Source: Hymenobacter properus (GTDB lineage: Bacteria > Bacteroidota > Bacteroidia > Cytophagales > Hymenobacteraceae). From it: a stretch of 64,000 nt of DNA. The notes under the pieces are model-generated. The model saw only the letters and a program-made list of their open reading frames with translations, did no database searches and was not told where the DNA came from. The stretch lies in assembly GCF_015694735.1 (NCBI RefSeq), contig NZ_JADQDP010000003.1, positions 1,054,001 to 1,118,000 on the forward strand. Reading direction: 5' to 3'. This document shows positions 25,264-34,438 of this stretch, one piece after another (the first letter of the stretch is position 1; every line of letters begins with the position of its first letter). The position numbers and the translations under genes were made by a program.

Positions 25264-27243
25264 ATGATGAGTACGCTACGTTGCTTGTTGCTGGGATGGT
25301 TGGTGCTGCTGGTGGGCCAGGGGTGGGCCCAAACCACCCAAGTGTTGCGCGGCCAGGTGCTGGACGCCGAAACCCACCAGCCCATTCCGAACGCGCAGGT
25401 GGGCGTGGCCGACAACCGCATTGGCACCAGCACCAACGCCGACGGCCGCTTTGCCCTCAACGTGCCGCCGGCATACAGCCAGGAGCGTTTGACGGTGGCC
25501 TTAATCGGCTACAAAAACTACAGCCAGCCCTTGCCGCCGCTGCCGGGCCCGGAGCTGCGCATTGCGCTGAAAATTGCGCCCGCGGCGCTGGGCGAAGTGC
25601 AGGTGACGGGCTCGGTGCTGGGCATTGTGCAGGAAGCTGTGGCGCGCATTCCGCAGAACTACCCAGTGCGGCCCACCCGGCTGGAAGGGTTCTTTCGGGA
25701 GTCGGACGAGGAGTTGGAAAGAAGCCAGTACCGCTACCTGGGCGAGGCCGTGCTGAAGGTGTTGAAAGCGCCTTACACGCAACCGAAAGACGATGGCGAA
25801 ATCGTAATTGAACAAGTGCGGAAGGTGGATTTGCAAAGCAAGACCAGCTTTGACAATACCGGCTGGTACGCCGGGCCGTTCATTCCGCACCGCTTCGACT
25901 TTGTGCACAACCGGCTGGCTTTCATCAATGCCAACGACTTCAAAAACTACGATTACAAGCTGGCCGACCTCACCGCCTACAACGACCGGCCGGTGTACGT
26001 CATCGAGTTTGGCCCGAAGCCGAATAATACCCGCGCCGACTTTGCGGGCCGCCTGTACATCGACCAACAGAGCTACGCCTTTCTGGCCGCTGAGTGGCAC
26101 CGCACGCCGGCCGGCATTAAGCGCGAATACATCACCTTCGATTCGGAGGAGCGCGCCTACCGCACCGACTACCAGTTTTATGCGGGCCGCTGGCACCTGA
26201 AAAGCGTGTGGTACAACACGGTGGGCAAAACGGGGGGCGGCGTGCGCCTGCACCACCTGAGCGAGTTCCTGACCACGGCCATCGATACGGCGCAGCGGCC
26301 GGCCCCGCGCTACACCGAAAAGGCGCAGTTCCAGGACGTGTTCCGGCAAACCGCGGTGCGCTACGACTCGGCTTTCTGGAAAAACTACACCACCCTGCTG
26401 CCGCCCGAGCAGTTGCGCCACGCCCTGCGCGACCAGGCGCGGCAGGCGCAGGCCGAGCAACTCTTTGCCGGGCCAACGTCGAAGGCGGCAGCGGCGGCCA
26501 AGCCCGGTGCCAAGAGCATTTTCCTGGCTTTGCTGGGCTGCCTGAGCTACGGCCCCTCGGGCGGGCTGCTGCCCCTGCACGCCTCGGCCGCCGATGTGCA
26601 GATGACCTTTGCCCCGGAAGGCTCGTCGTTTCGGGCGGAGGCGCAGCGGCGCACCCCCGCCCGGGACTATGCGTTCTGGAACAGCGGCTATTTCAACTTT
26701 AACATTCAGGCCAACCTCACCAAAAACGTATCGGCCTACTACCTCACGCGGAAGGTGTCGGGCAGCTACCAGGGCCGGGGCCTGGAAACGGGCCTGACGT
26801 ACGAGCACAACTTCAACCGCGGCCACCGGCCCATTTACGGCCGGCTAGGCATCTCCTACAGCATGCAGCGGGTGGGCTACGACTTTGGCACGTTCGACAA
26901 CGCCGACGAGGGCCTGCGCGTGGCCGGCACCAAGCTGAACGCCGATAAAATCAGCGTGGCCGTACAGGAGTTTACCGATGGCTGGCTGCCGCGGCTGGGC
27001 GTGGGCGTGGAAGTGACGCACCGCCTCGCCGTGGCGGCCGATGCCGGCTGGCTGCTGCCCTGGCACACGCGCAGCGAGCTGCACCTGGCCGAGGAAAGCG
27101 GGTTTTCTCTGACCCGCAGCGAAGTCGATTTGCCGTTGCCGGCTACCGGAGCCACGGTATTGGTCAACAACACGCCGGCCGCGGCACCCTGGTCGCTGGG
27201 CCGGCCAATGTTCACGCTGGGCATACAATACCGGCTGCGGTAA
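25264..27243 (+). CDS. CarboxypepD_reg-like outer-membrane protein, paralog 1
   Basis: This 659-residue protein has a signal peptide ending near GQGWAQ. The next 85 residues are a CarboxypepD_reg-like beta-sandwich (VLRGQVLDAETHQPIPNAQV ... STNADGRFALNVP), known at the N-terminus of many Bacteroidota outer-membrane proteins. Residues of about 110-440 form a domain resembling DUF5686-type proteins (EAVARIPQNYP, GFFRESD). The C-terminal 180 residues alternate in a way that fits beta strands and end in Arg. It may be a small barrel or surface protein; no substrate can be assigned. The start could also be the ATG at 25267. Confidence 0.7.
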   Translation: MMSTLRCLLLGWLVLLVGQGWAQTTQVLRGQVLDAETHQPIPNAQVGVADNRIGTSTNADGRFALNVPPAYSQERLTVALIGYKNYSQPLPPLPGPELRIALKIAPAALGEVQVTGSVLGIVQEAVARIPQNYPVRPTRLEGFFRESDEELERSQYRYLGEAVLKVLKAPYTQPKDDGEIVIEQVRKVDLQSKTSFDNTGWYAGPFIPHRFDFVHNRLAFINANDFKNYDYKLADLTAYNDRPVYVIEFGPKPNNTRADFAGRLYIDQQSYAFLAAEWHRTPAGIKREYITFDSEERAYRTDYQFYAGRWHLKSVWYNTVGKTGGGVRLHHLSEFLTTAIDTAQRPAPRYTEKAQFQDVFRQTAVRYDSAFWKNYTTLLPPEQLRHALRDQARQAQAEQLFAGPTSKAAAAAKPGAKSIFLALLGCLSYGPSGGLLPLHASAADVQMTFAPEGSSFRAEAQRRTPARDYAFWNSGYFNFNIQANLTKNVSAYYLTRKVSGSYQGRGLETGLTYEHNFNRGHRPIYGRLGISYSMQRVGYDFGTFDNADEGLRVAGTKLNADKISVAVQEFTDGWLPRLGVGVEVTHRLAVAADAGWLLPWHTRSELHLAEESGFSLTRSEVDLPLPATGATVLVNNTPAAAPWSLGRPMFTLGIQYRLR

Positions 27244-27255
27244 GCGCAACTATTG

Positions 27256-27352
27256 CCTTGTAGCACGGACTTTCAGGCCGCACGTAAGCAGTTGCCAACA
27301 AGAGGAATACGCACGGCCTAAAAGTCTGCGTTACTGGTCGAGCCGTACAAGG
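27256..27352. repeat. Imperfect palindrome between the paralogs
   Basis: CCTTGTA at 27256 is inverted at 27346-27352, and the inner arms GACTTTCAGGCCGCACG and CGCACGGCCTAAAAGTC match at 15 of 17 positions. It is unlike classes A-D. It may be a further repeat family or a weak terminator; only one copy is seen. Confidence 0.45.
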
Positions 27353-27394
27353 TATTCATTGCCTGTGTAAGCATAAATTGCGCTAAAAATCAGT

Positions 27395-29347
27395 ATGATG
27401 AGGCTTTTGGGTTTCTTGCTTGTGTTGCTGTGGCTACCAAAAGTTGCGCTGGCCCAAACCACTCAAGTGCTACGCGGCCAGGTCATCGATGCCGAAACCC
27501 ACCAACCCATCCCGAACGCGCAGGTGGGCGTGGCCAACAACCGCATTGGCACCAGCACCAACGAGGACGGCCGCTTTGCCCTGAGCGTGCCGGCAGCGCT
27601 GCTGGGCGAGCAGCTGGAGGTGGCCCTGCTGGGCTACCGCAAATACACCCGCGCCCTGCCGCCGCTGCCGGGGCCGGAGCTGCGCGTTGAGCTGCGCATC
27701 AGCCCGGCGGCGCTGGGCGAAGTGCAGGTGACGGGCTCGGTGCTGGGCATTGTGAAGGAGGCCATCGCCCGCATTCCGCGCAACTACCCCACGCGGCCCA
27801 CCCAGCTCACGGGCTTCTACCGCGAGTCGGACAACGACCCGGCCGGGCAGCCGCGCTACCTGGCTGAGGGGCTGGTGCTGGCCTTCAAGGAGTCGTACCT
27901 GCGGCGCACGGCCGAGGGCGAGATTCAGATAAAGCAGTCGCGCAAGGTCGATTTGCGGCGCGACCGCACCCCCATTCGCATCGACTGGGCCGGCGGGCCC
28001 TTCATTGCGCACATGGGCGATTTTGTGCACCGCCGCTCACAGTTCATCGACCCTGCCCACTTCAAAGACTACGACTACCGGCTGGCGCCGGGCAGCACGT
28101 TCCAGGACCGGCCGGTGTACGTCATCACCTTCGGGCCGAAGAATGGCAACCGCCGCGCCGCTCTTGAAGGCCGCATGTACATTGAGCAGGACAGCTACGC
28201 CTTCCTCGGGGCCGAGTGGCATTACACGCCCGCCGGCCTCAACCACGGCGCGCGCGACATCGCCGACTCGCGCAGTTTGCGGGTGGCGTACCAGCCCTAC
28301 GCCGGCCGCTGGCACCTGAAAACCGTGTGGTGGCAAACCGAAGCCAAACTGCCGGTGGGGCCGCCGCTGAAATTTTTCGGCGAATTCCTCACCACGGCTA
28401 TCGACACGGCCCAGACGGCGCGGCCCAGCTACCTGGAGCGGGCCCAGCTCTACGACGTGTTTCTGCGCAACACGGTGGCCTATGACTCGGCCTTTTGGCA
28501 GGGCCACACCACGCTGCTGCCCCCGGCGGCGCTGCAAAAAAGCATCTTCGACCAACAGCGCCAGCAGCAGGCCGACTCTTTGTTCAAGCCCTCGGAAGCC
28601 GGCACCGACCCGCAGGAGAAAAAGCTCAGTGCCTTCGACCGTTTTTTGAAGCGTTTCAGCTACGGCTCGCACCTGGGCGCCTGGCCGCTGGCCGTGCCGG
28701 CCGCCGGCCTCACGGTGGCGTATGCGCCGGCCGGCTACGGCCTGCAGATGCAGCGCGCCGCCTCGGTGCGCGCCCAGGACCTGACCGTTTTCACGCAGTT
28801 CGAATACCAATACGCCCTGACGCGGGAGCTGGCTGTGAGCGTGGCCACGCAGCGCCTGCACCGGCAGTTCAAGGGCGACGGCTGGGAAGTGGGGCTGAGC
28901 TACCAGCACAATCTCACGCCACGCCACCGGCCGCTCTACGGCCGCGCCGGCCTGGGCTACCTGCGCCAGACGACGGGCCTGCCGCTGGGCACTTTCGACA
29001 ACCCCGACAGCGGCCTGCGCGTGGCCGGCACTCACCTCGGCGCCGACGAGCTGAGCGCCCGCATCCAAACCGTGAGCGACTTCCTGCGCCCCAGCCTGGG
29101 CCTGGGCTTGGAGCTGAGCCACCGGTTTGAGCTGGTTGCCGATGCCAGCTATCTGGTGCCCTTGAGCAGCAAAACGCAGCTGCAACTGGATGAGGAGAGT
29201 GGCTTTTTCCTGTTCCGCAGCAGTAGCACCGTCGATTTGCCAGCGGCCGACGTAGACCTGCGCGTGAACGACCAGCCCACCACGCGCCTGCCGTGGCAGC
29301 AGCAACCCTGGCTGCTGACCCTTGGGCTGCGTTACCGCGTCCGCTAG
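27395..29347 (+). CDS. CarboxypepD_reg-like outer-membrane protein, paralog 2
   Basis: This 650-residue protein is the tandem paralog of the preceding gene. The N-terminal CarboxypepD_reg domain (VLRGQVIDAETHQPIPNAQV) is nearly identical at protein and DNA level, and QVTGSVLGIV is shared. The similarity falls in the middle and C-terminal domains, although GRLGISY/GRAGLGY-type strand motifs and the spacing are kept. A signal peptide ends near KVALAQ. The role is unknown, as for paralog 1. The stop is five bases before the DNA glycosylase start, so the two may be co-transcribed. Confidence 0.7.
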   Translation: MMRLLGFLLVLLWLPKVALAQTTQVLRGQVIDAETHQPIPNAQVGVANNRIGTSTNEDGRFALSVPAALLGEQLEVALLGYRKYTRALPPLPGPELRVELRISPAALGEVQVTGSVLGIVKEAIARIPRNYPTRPTQLTGFYRESDNDPAGQPRYLAEGLVLAFKESYLRRTAEGEIQIKQSRKVDLRRDRTPIRIDWAGGPFIAHMGDFVHRRSQFIDPAHFKDYDYRLAPGSTFQDRPVYVITFGPKNGNRRAALEGRMYIEQDSYAFLGAEWHYTPAGLNHGARDIADSRSLRVAYQPYAGRWHLKTVWWQTEAKLPVGPPLKFFGEFLTTAIDTAQTARPSYLERAQLYDVFLRNTVAYDSAFWQGHTTLLPPAALQKSIFDQQRQQQADSLFKPSEAGTDPQEKKLSAFDRFLKRFSYGSHLGAWPLAVPAAGLTVAYAPAGYGLQMQRAASVRAQDLTVFTQFEYQYALTRELAVSVATQRLHRQFKGDGWEVGLSYQHNLTPRHRPLYGRAGLGYLRQTTGLPLGTFDNPDSGLRVAGTHLGADELSARIQTVSDFLRPSLGLGLELSHRFELVADASYLVPLSSKTQLQLDEESGFFLFRSSSTVDLPAADVDLRVNDQPTTRLPWQQQPWLLTLGLRYRVR

Positions 29348-29352
29348 AGCCC

Positions 29353-29964
29353 ATGCCGCATTCCAAGCTGCCCGCCTCCTTTTTCCAGCGCCCCGATGTG
29401 CTGGCCATTGCCCGCGACCTGCTCGGGAAGCACCTCTGCACCAATATTGATGGCATCATCACGGCCGGTCGCGTGGTCGAAACCGAGGCCTACCGGCACG
29501 AGGGCGACAACTCCCTCACGATGCACCTGCAGCGCAAGCGCCACCAGGCGCAAGGCTTACACGTGCCCGGCGGCGCGGCCTACATCTATACTGTTTACAA
29601 CCGCTACGCTCTGTTCAACATTGCTACCCACGATGCCCAGCATCCTGATGCCGTGCTCATCCGGGCCATCGAGCCCACCGAGGGCATTGAGGAAATGCTG
29701 CGCCGCCGCGGCCTGGCTGCCACCAAGCGCGGCTTCACCGCCGGCCCGGGCCTGCTGAGCCAGGCGCTGGGCATCACCCCGGCGCTGAGTGGTTTGCCCG
29801 TCACGGGTGAAGTAATCTGGTTTGAAGACCACGGCGAGCAGGTGGCCGATGCCGATGTGGTGGCCAGCGCCCGCGTGGGGCTGGAGTACGCCGGGGCTGA
29901 GGCGGCGGGGCTGCCGTGGCGCTTTCGGATTAAGGACAGCAAGTGGACGAGCCCGGCAAAATAG
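29353..29964 (+). CDS. 3-methyladenine DNA glycosylase (AAG/MPG family)
   Basis: This 203-residue base-excision repair enzyme removes alkylated purines. Family motifs are DLLGKHLCTN, the catalytic-Glu region VVETEAYRHEGDNS, GGAAYIYTVYNRYALFNI, and the late GLEYAGAEAAGLPWRF. The ATG at 29353 follows the upstream stop by five bases; an earlier in-frame ATG overlaps that gene and does not match the family. The C-terminal end RIKDSKWTSPAK departs from the usual form, and a more canonical version of exactly this segment survives as a remnant at 31490-31591, beyond the GH53 gene. Confidence 0.92.
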   Translation: MPHSKLPASFFQRPDVLAIARDLLGKHLCTNIDGIITAGRVVETEAYRHEGDNSLTMHLQRKRHQAQGLHVPGGAAYIYTVYNRYALFNIATHDAQHPDAVLIRAIEPTEGIEEMLRRRGLAATKRGFTAGPGLLSQALGITPALSGLPVTGEVIWFEDHGEQVADADVVASARVGLEYAGAEAAGLPWRFRIKDSKWTSPAK

Positions 29965-30099
29965 AAGCGGGCCTCCGCCGAACTCTTGTGAAATGGCCCT
30001 GTTTAGTCAGAATCTGCAGGGTTGAGGCGGGGCGGTTTTTGTTCGTGCAAAGGGCGTCTGACCAATCGTAGCCCTTCCAGCCGCTGTTACTTTACGCCG

Positions 30100-31479
30100 A
30101 TGAATAACCTATTCAAAAAGCTAGCCGGGGCCTTCGTGGTACTTGGGCTGGGCACCGGAAACCTGCAGGCACAGACCGGCAAACCGACCGAAATTCAGGT
30201 AACGCCTTACAAAACCACCATGCTGGCCAATGGCAAGGACGAGGTGTTGATAACAGCGAAGTTGATTGACCGCAAGGGGCAGGATGTGCCCAGGTTGGCT
30301 CGGCTGGTGACGTACAAAGTGTTGGGCGATGCCAAGCTGGTCAGCATTAACGGCACTGATGCGCAAAGCCTGCGCAAAACTGACAGCACCTGGCAAGCCC
30401 CGCTAAGCGGCACGGCCCGGATTATGTTGCGAGCCGGCACCACTCGCCGGCCCATAAAATTCGAGGCAAAAGCCGATAGCCTGGGCGCGGGTGCCACCGA
30501 AATCCACCTGATTCGGCCGGGCCAAGCGCACCAGGTCACGCGGGAACGGTACCGCCCCCAAACCACCACCGACAAGATTCTGGGCGCTGACATTTCCTTT
30601 TTGCCCCAGCTCGAAGCGCGCGGCATCAAGTTCTCCGACCACGGCGTGGAAAAGGACGCCATTGCCATTCTGAAAGAGCACGGCTTCAACTACGTGCGGC
30701 TCCGCATCTTTAACAACCCGGCGCAGCCCAAGGGCTACTCGCCCCAGCAGGGCTTTTGCGACCTGGCCCATACCAAAGCAATGGCCAAACGCGTGAAAGC
30801 CGCCGGCATGAAGCTGTTGCTCGATTTTCACTACAGCGACTACTGGGCCGACCCGCAGCAGCAGAACAAGCCGGCCGCGTGGGTTGGCCTGGGGTTCGGT
30901 GCCCTCAAAGACTCGGTGCAAGCCTACACCCAGCGGGTGATGCAGCAGCTCAAAAACCAGGGCACAGAGCCGGACATGGTGCAGATAGGCAACGAAATTA
31001 ACCACGGCATGATTTGGCCCGAAGGCCACGTCAACAACCTCGATAGCCTGTCGCAGCTGCTCTACGCCGGGTTCCGGGGCGTGAAGGCCGTGAGCCCCCG
31101 GGCCCTGATAATGGTGCACGTGGCGCTGGGTGGCCAGGCCGAAGAAGCTGAGTTTTTCTACAACGCCCTGCGCCAGCGCAACGTGCCCTACGACATCATT
31201 GGCCTGTCGTACTACCCCAAATGGCACGGCACCCTTGCCGACTTGAAAAGCAACATTGCCGCCCTCGCCAAGAAGTACGACAAGCAGATTATGGTGGCCG
31301 AATACACCCACCTGAAGCGGGAGGTAAACGATATTGCTTTCAGCGTGCCGGGCGGCAAGGGCATCGGCTCCTTCATCTGGGAACCGCTGAACACCTGGGA
31401 GGCAGTATTCGACCGGACTGGCAAAGCCAATGAGCTGCTGGACGTGTATCCCGCCATTGCCGAGAAATACTTGAAATGA
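30100..31479 (+). CDS. Arabinogalactan endo-beta-1,4-galactanase, GH53
   Basis: This 459-residue secreted enzyme cleaves beta-1,4-galactan backbones of type I arabinogalactan. The signal peptide ends near NLQAQ. Residues of about 25-155 form an Ig-like (Big/invasin-type) domain. The GH53 barrel follows: ADISFLPQLEARGIKF, the NYVRLRIFNNP strand, LLLDFHYSDYWADP, the acid/base Glu in QIGNEINHG (about residue 299) and the nucleophile in VAEYTH (about residue 401). The ATG at 30100 is set by the signal peptide. It fits functionally with the GH51 arabinofuranosidase 18 kb upstream, but it is flanked by a glycosylase gene and a glycosylase remnant, which suggests insertion. Confidence 0.93.
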   Translation: MNNLFKKLAGAFVVLGLGTGNLQAQTGKPTEIQVTPYKTTMLANGKDEVLITAKLIDRKGQDVPRLARLVTYKVLGDAKLVSINGTDAQSLRKTDSTWQAPLSGTARIMLRAGTTRRPIKFEAKADSLGAGATEIHLIRPGQAHQVTRERYRPQTTTDKILGADISFLPQLEARGIKFSDHGVEKDAIAILKEHGFNYVRLRIFNNPAQPKGYSPQQGFCDLAHTKAMAKRVKAAGMKLLLDFHYSDYWADPQQQNKPAAWVGLGFGALKDSVQAYTQRVMQQLKNQGTEPDMVQIGNEINHGMIWPEGHVNNLDSLSQLLYAGFRGVKAVSPRALIMVHVALGGQAEEAEFFYNALRQRNVPYDIIGLSYYPKWHGTLADLKSNIAALAKKYDKQIMVAEYTHLKREVNDIAFSVPGGKGIGSFIWEPLNTWEAVFDRTGKANELLDVYPAIAEKYLK

Positions 31480-31489
31480 AGCAATTAGG

Positions 31490-31591
31490 GCTAGCGCCCG
31501 CGTAGGGCGTGAGTACGCCGGGACCGAGGCGGCGGGGTTACCGTGGCGCTTTTACATCAGGGGCAGTGCGTGGATAAGCCCGGCGAAATAA
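31490..31591 (+). pseudogene. 3' remnant of a second 3-methyladenine DNA glycosylase gene
   Basis: Starting 10 bases after the GH53 stop, 33 codons plus a stop read as the C-terminus of the glycosylase: EYAGTEAAGLPWRFYIRG and then SAWISPAK. Compared with residues of about 171-203 of the intact gene at 29353, 26 of 33 residues are the same, in frame and ending at the same stop. The differences are not decay: FYIRGSAWIS is nearer to the usual family C-terminus than the intact copy. No start codon or 5' part is present, so it cannot make an enzyme. Confidence 0.85.
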
Positions 31592-31625
31592 GTTGTGCTG
31601 GTTGACTACAAATGAATTATTCTGG

Positions 31626-32309
31626 CTAGCGTTGCTCGTACTGACGAAACAAAGCCACTGCAGAATCTGCAGGCATAGCAGCCAATAGCGCAGCAAAACG
31701 TTGCGGTTGTAATTGCCGCATTGATAGAAAGCAATAATAACGAAGGTCTGGGTTTTGGTCAGGGGCTTGTGCGATAGACTGCAGTACCGGAAAAGCAGAT
31801 TGTACTCCTGCTTGGCCTAATGCAAACACTAACTTCATGCGTACGCGGAATGGCTCGGCTGGATTCTGCACATCTCTCAGCGCCAAGGGCACCAACTTCG
31901 GATTGGAAAATGGGTCATACTTAAGCTTTTCAGTAATTTGATATTTCCAAATTGTGTAATAATCAACTGCTGATTGATAACGAAACGCGCGTTCGACTAA
32001 CCAATACCCTACACCTATTAATAGAATCCATAACACCAATGTCCGTCGATTCGGCGAGCGGCTCTTCAGCAAGAGTAAGCCAGTACTGATTACGAGGAAC
32101 AGCAGCAGGTGGAAGTTCCGAACAATATGTAAGGCCGGCACAAAAAGGGGAACCGTATTTGAGTTACCCAACAGGTAGGTGCCGGGTGAGTATTCATACC
32201 AAAGCGTAATTCCAAGCAAAAGCCATGTTGCTAGCAGGCTGCCATAGGTGCGGAGAAAAGAAGAAAAAGCTGGGCTCACTGTTAAAAGGTCGTCATGCTT
32301 ATGCATCAA
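31626..32309 (-). CDS. Unknown membrane protein with HEAT-like C-terminus
   Basis: I do not recognise this 227-residue protein. Three hydrophobic segments are visible: LLATWLLLGITLW (about 28-40), LHIVRNFHLLLFLVISTGLLL (about 60-80) and LVLWILLIGVGYWLV (about 91-105). After these, about 130-225 is soluble and helical, with a KLVFALGQAGVQSAFPVLQ segment and repeats like HEAT/PBS motifs. The gene is clearly richer in A/T than its neighbours and uses many A/T-ending codons, which suggests transfer. It lies alone beyond the GH53 insertion and is separated by 68 bases from the GNAT gene upstream. Confidence 0.65.
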   Translation of the reverse strand: MMHKHDDLLTVSPAFSSFLRTYGSLLATWLLLGITLWYEYSPGTYLLGNSNTVPLFVPALHIVRNFHLLLFLVISTGLLLLKSRSPNRRTLVLWILLIGVGYWLVERAFRYQSAVDYYTIWKYQITEKLKYDPFSNPKLVPLALRDVQNPAEPFRVRMKLVFALGQAGVQSAFPVLQSIAQAPDQNPDLRYYCFLSMRQLQPQRFAALLAAMPADSAVALFRQYEQR

Positions 32310-32377
32310 AATCAGTCATCCTTCTTATCGGATAAAGCTGAAATGCGATGCTAAGTAAGCTTTGATTAAAATTGATT

Positions 32378-32830
32378 TCACCCATACGGCTTGTCTTTCT
32401 TCATCTCCAGCCAGCGCTCCGGCCGGTCCAGCGGCTCGTAGCCAAAGCGCTGGTAGAGCGTGTGCGCGTCGAAGGTGGCGAGCAGGTGCCGGCGCAGGTT
32501 TTGCAGGTCGGGGTGGGCCAGCATTTGCTTCACCAGCCACTTCGAGAGGCCGTGGCCACGGTGCGCGGGCAGCACAAACACGTCGCAGAGCCAGGCAAAA
32601 GTGGCCTTGTCCGTCACTACGCGGCAAAAGCCGGCCTGGGCGCCGTCGGGAGCGTAGAGACCGAAGTTTAGCGAGTTGGCAATAGCCCGCTCCACGGTGG
32701 CGCGCGGAATGTTCTTGGCCCAGTACGACTCCTCACTCAACCATTGATGGATGGCCGTGATGTCGAGCCGGGCCGGGTCGGTGCTGAGGGTGTAGCCGCT
32801 GGGATGGGTTTCGGTGAGGACGTCGGACAT
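32378..32830 (-). CDS. GNAT family N-acetyltransferase
   Basis: This 150-residue protein has the GNAT fold: an AGFCRVVTDKATFAWLCDVFV strand pair, the acetyl-CoA pyrophosphate-binding loop LPAHRGHGLSKWLV (R/Q-x-x-G-x-G/A form), and the C-terminal FDAHTLYQRFGYEPL motif. It transfers an acetyl group from acetyl-CoA to an unknown amine, in the cytosol. Its length is normal for the family. Confidence 0.9.
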   Translation of the reverse strand: MSDVLTETHPSGYTLSTDPARLDITAIHQWLSEESYWAKNIPRATVERAIANSLNFGLYAPDGAQAGFCRVVTDKATFAWLCDVFVLPAHRGHGLSKWLVKQMLAHPDLQNLRRHLLATFDAHTLYQRFGYEPLDRPERWLEMKKDKPYG

Positions 32831-32957
32831 GAGTAGGAGGGGGGCTGATGCAGCCGCAAGCTACAAAAGCAGTAGGAGCGGCATCCGGCAAGGCGCGGGT
32901 TGCGTTAGGCTATCTATCATTCTTGTTCCGTCACTTCTTTGCCATTAGCCTATCGCC

Positions 32958-34355
32958 ATGAACTACTTACGCTCGGCCACGCTGGCCTTTTGGACGGCTG
33001 CGCTGCCGTTGGCCGCATGCGGACAAGCGCCGGCCCTCACCACGTTTCCGGTGGGCACCGCCACCGTCACCGTCTCAGCCCTGGCCACCAACCTAAACAC
33101 CGTGTGGGAGTTGGTGTGGGGCCCCGATAACTATATCTGGATGACCGAGCGCTACGGCCGCATCAGCCGCGTCGACCCGGCCACCGGCCAGGTACAAGCC
33201 CTGCTCACGCTGCCCGACGTGACGCCTACCGGCGAAAGCGGCCTGCTTGGGCTGGCCCTGCACCCGCAGTTTGCCACCTCGCCCTACGTGTATGTGGTGT
33301 ATAACTACACGGCCAGCGGCGCCCTCAAGGAAAAGCTGGTGCGCTACACCTACTCGGCCGCGGCGGGCACGCTCACGGCGCCGCTGGTGCTGCTGGGCAA
33401 CATCGACGCCACTACCTCGCACAGCGGCTCGCGCCTGCTGGTGCTGGCCGATGGCACCTTGCTGATGAGCACCGGCGACGCCCAGCAGCAGCCGCAGGCC
33501 CAGAACACGGCCTCGCTCAACGGCAAAATCCTGCGCCTGAACCTCGACGGCAGCATCCCGGCCAACAACCCGATTGCAGGCAGCCCGGTCTACACCTTCG
33601 GCCACCGCAACCCGCAGGGCCTGGTGCAACTGCCCGACGGCAGCCTCTACAGCTCGGAGCACGGCCCTAACAACGACGACGAAATCAATAAGATTGAAGC
33701 CGGCCGCAACTACGGCTGGCCCAACGTGGAAGGCTACTGCAACTTACCTGCCGAGGCCACCTTCTGCGCCGCCAACAACGTGCGCGAGCCCCTCACCACC
33801 TGGACGCCCACCATTGCGCCCGCCGGCCTGGCCTACTACAACCACCCCGCCATTCCGGCCTGGCGCGGCGGCCTGCTGCTGGCCGTGCTCAAAAATGCTA
33901 CCCTGCTGCACTTGCCCTTGGCTGCCGGCGGCCAGGCGGTGGGCGCCTCCACCGGCTACCTCAGCACCTTCGGCCGCCTGCGGGCCATCTGCGTGTCGCC
34001 GCAGGGCAAAGTGTACATCGGGACCAGCAACCGCGACGGCCGCGGGGCTCCCGCCACCACCGATGACCGGATTCTGGTACTCGAAAACCGCGCCTATGCG
34101 CCTTCGGCCACCCGCTCCGCGGCCGCACCTTCATTCGATATTTTCCCCAACCCCGCACGCCGCCAAGCCACCGTGCAACTGTCTGCTCTGACCACGCGCC
34201 TCGCCGTTTGCGACCTGACCGGCCGCACCCTGCGCGAGCTGCGGCCTACTGGCCTTGCGGCTCAGCTGGATTTAAACGGCATGCGGGCCGGCACCTATTT
34301 GGTGCAGGTGGAAGGCAGCGCCGGGCGCGTCACCCGCAAGCTGGTGATTGAATGA
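32958..34355 (+). CDS. Secreted PQQ-type sugar dehydrogenase with T9SS sorting domain
   Basis: This 465-residue protein has a signal peptide (ending near LAACGQA, which could also be a lipobox). Residues of about 30-385 form the glucose/sorbosone dehydrogenase six-bladed propeller: VWGPDNYIWMTERYGRISRV, LLGLALHPQF, FGHRNPQGLVQL and EHGPNNDDEINKI. Members oxidise sugars or related alcohols with PQQ. The last 70 residues (FDIFPNPARRQATVQL ... GTYLVQVEG) are a T9SS type A sorting domain, so the enzyme is probably displayed on the surface. No PQQ synthesis gene is in the window. A terminator follows 27 bases after the stop. Confidence 0.88.
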   Translation: MNYLRSATLAFWTAALPLAACGQAPALTTFPVGTATVTVSALATNLNTVWELVWGPDNYIWMTERYGRISRVDPATGQVQALLTLPDVTPTGESGLLGLALHPQFATSPYVYVVYNYTASGALKEKLVRYTYSAAAGTLTAPLVLLGNIDATTSHSGSRLLVLADGTLLMSTGDAQQQPQAQNTASLNGKILRLNLDGSIPANNPIAGSPVYTFGHRNPQGLVQLPDGSLYSSEHGPNNDDEINKIEAGRNYGWPNVEGYCNLPAEATFCAANNVREPLTTWTPTIAPAGLAYYNHPAIPAWRGGLLLAVLKNATLLHLPLAAGGQAVGASTGYLSTFGRLRAICVSPQGKVYIGTSNRDGRGAPATTDDRILVLENRAYAPSATRSAAAPSFDIFPNPARRQATVQLSALTTRLAVCDLTGRTLRELRPTGLAAQLDLNGMRAGTYLVQVEGSAGRVTRKLVIE

Positions 34356-34382
34356 CCCTGCCTGTTGCTCACCAACGCGCAC

Positions 34383-34417
34383 AAAAAAAGAGCCGGCAAG
34401 CTGCCGGCTCTTTTTTT
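34383..34417 (+). terminator. Terminator between converging genes
   Basis: The stem AGAGCCGGCA / TGCCGGCTCT with a short loop is flanked by A7 before and T7 after. It can serve both the sugar dehydrogenase (plus strand) and the CUB/TIG protein (minus strand). Confidence 0.9.
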
Positions 34418-34438
34418 GTCTGGTAACGAAGTGGAAGG

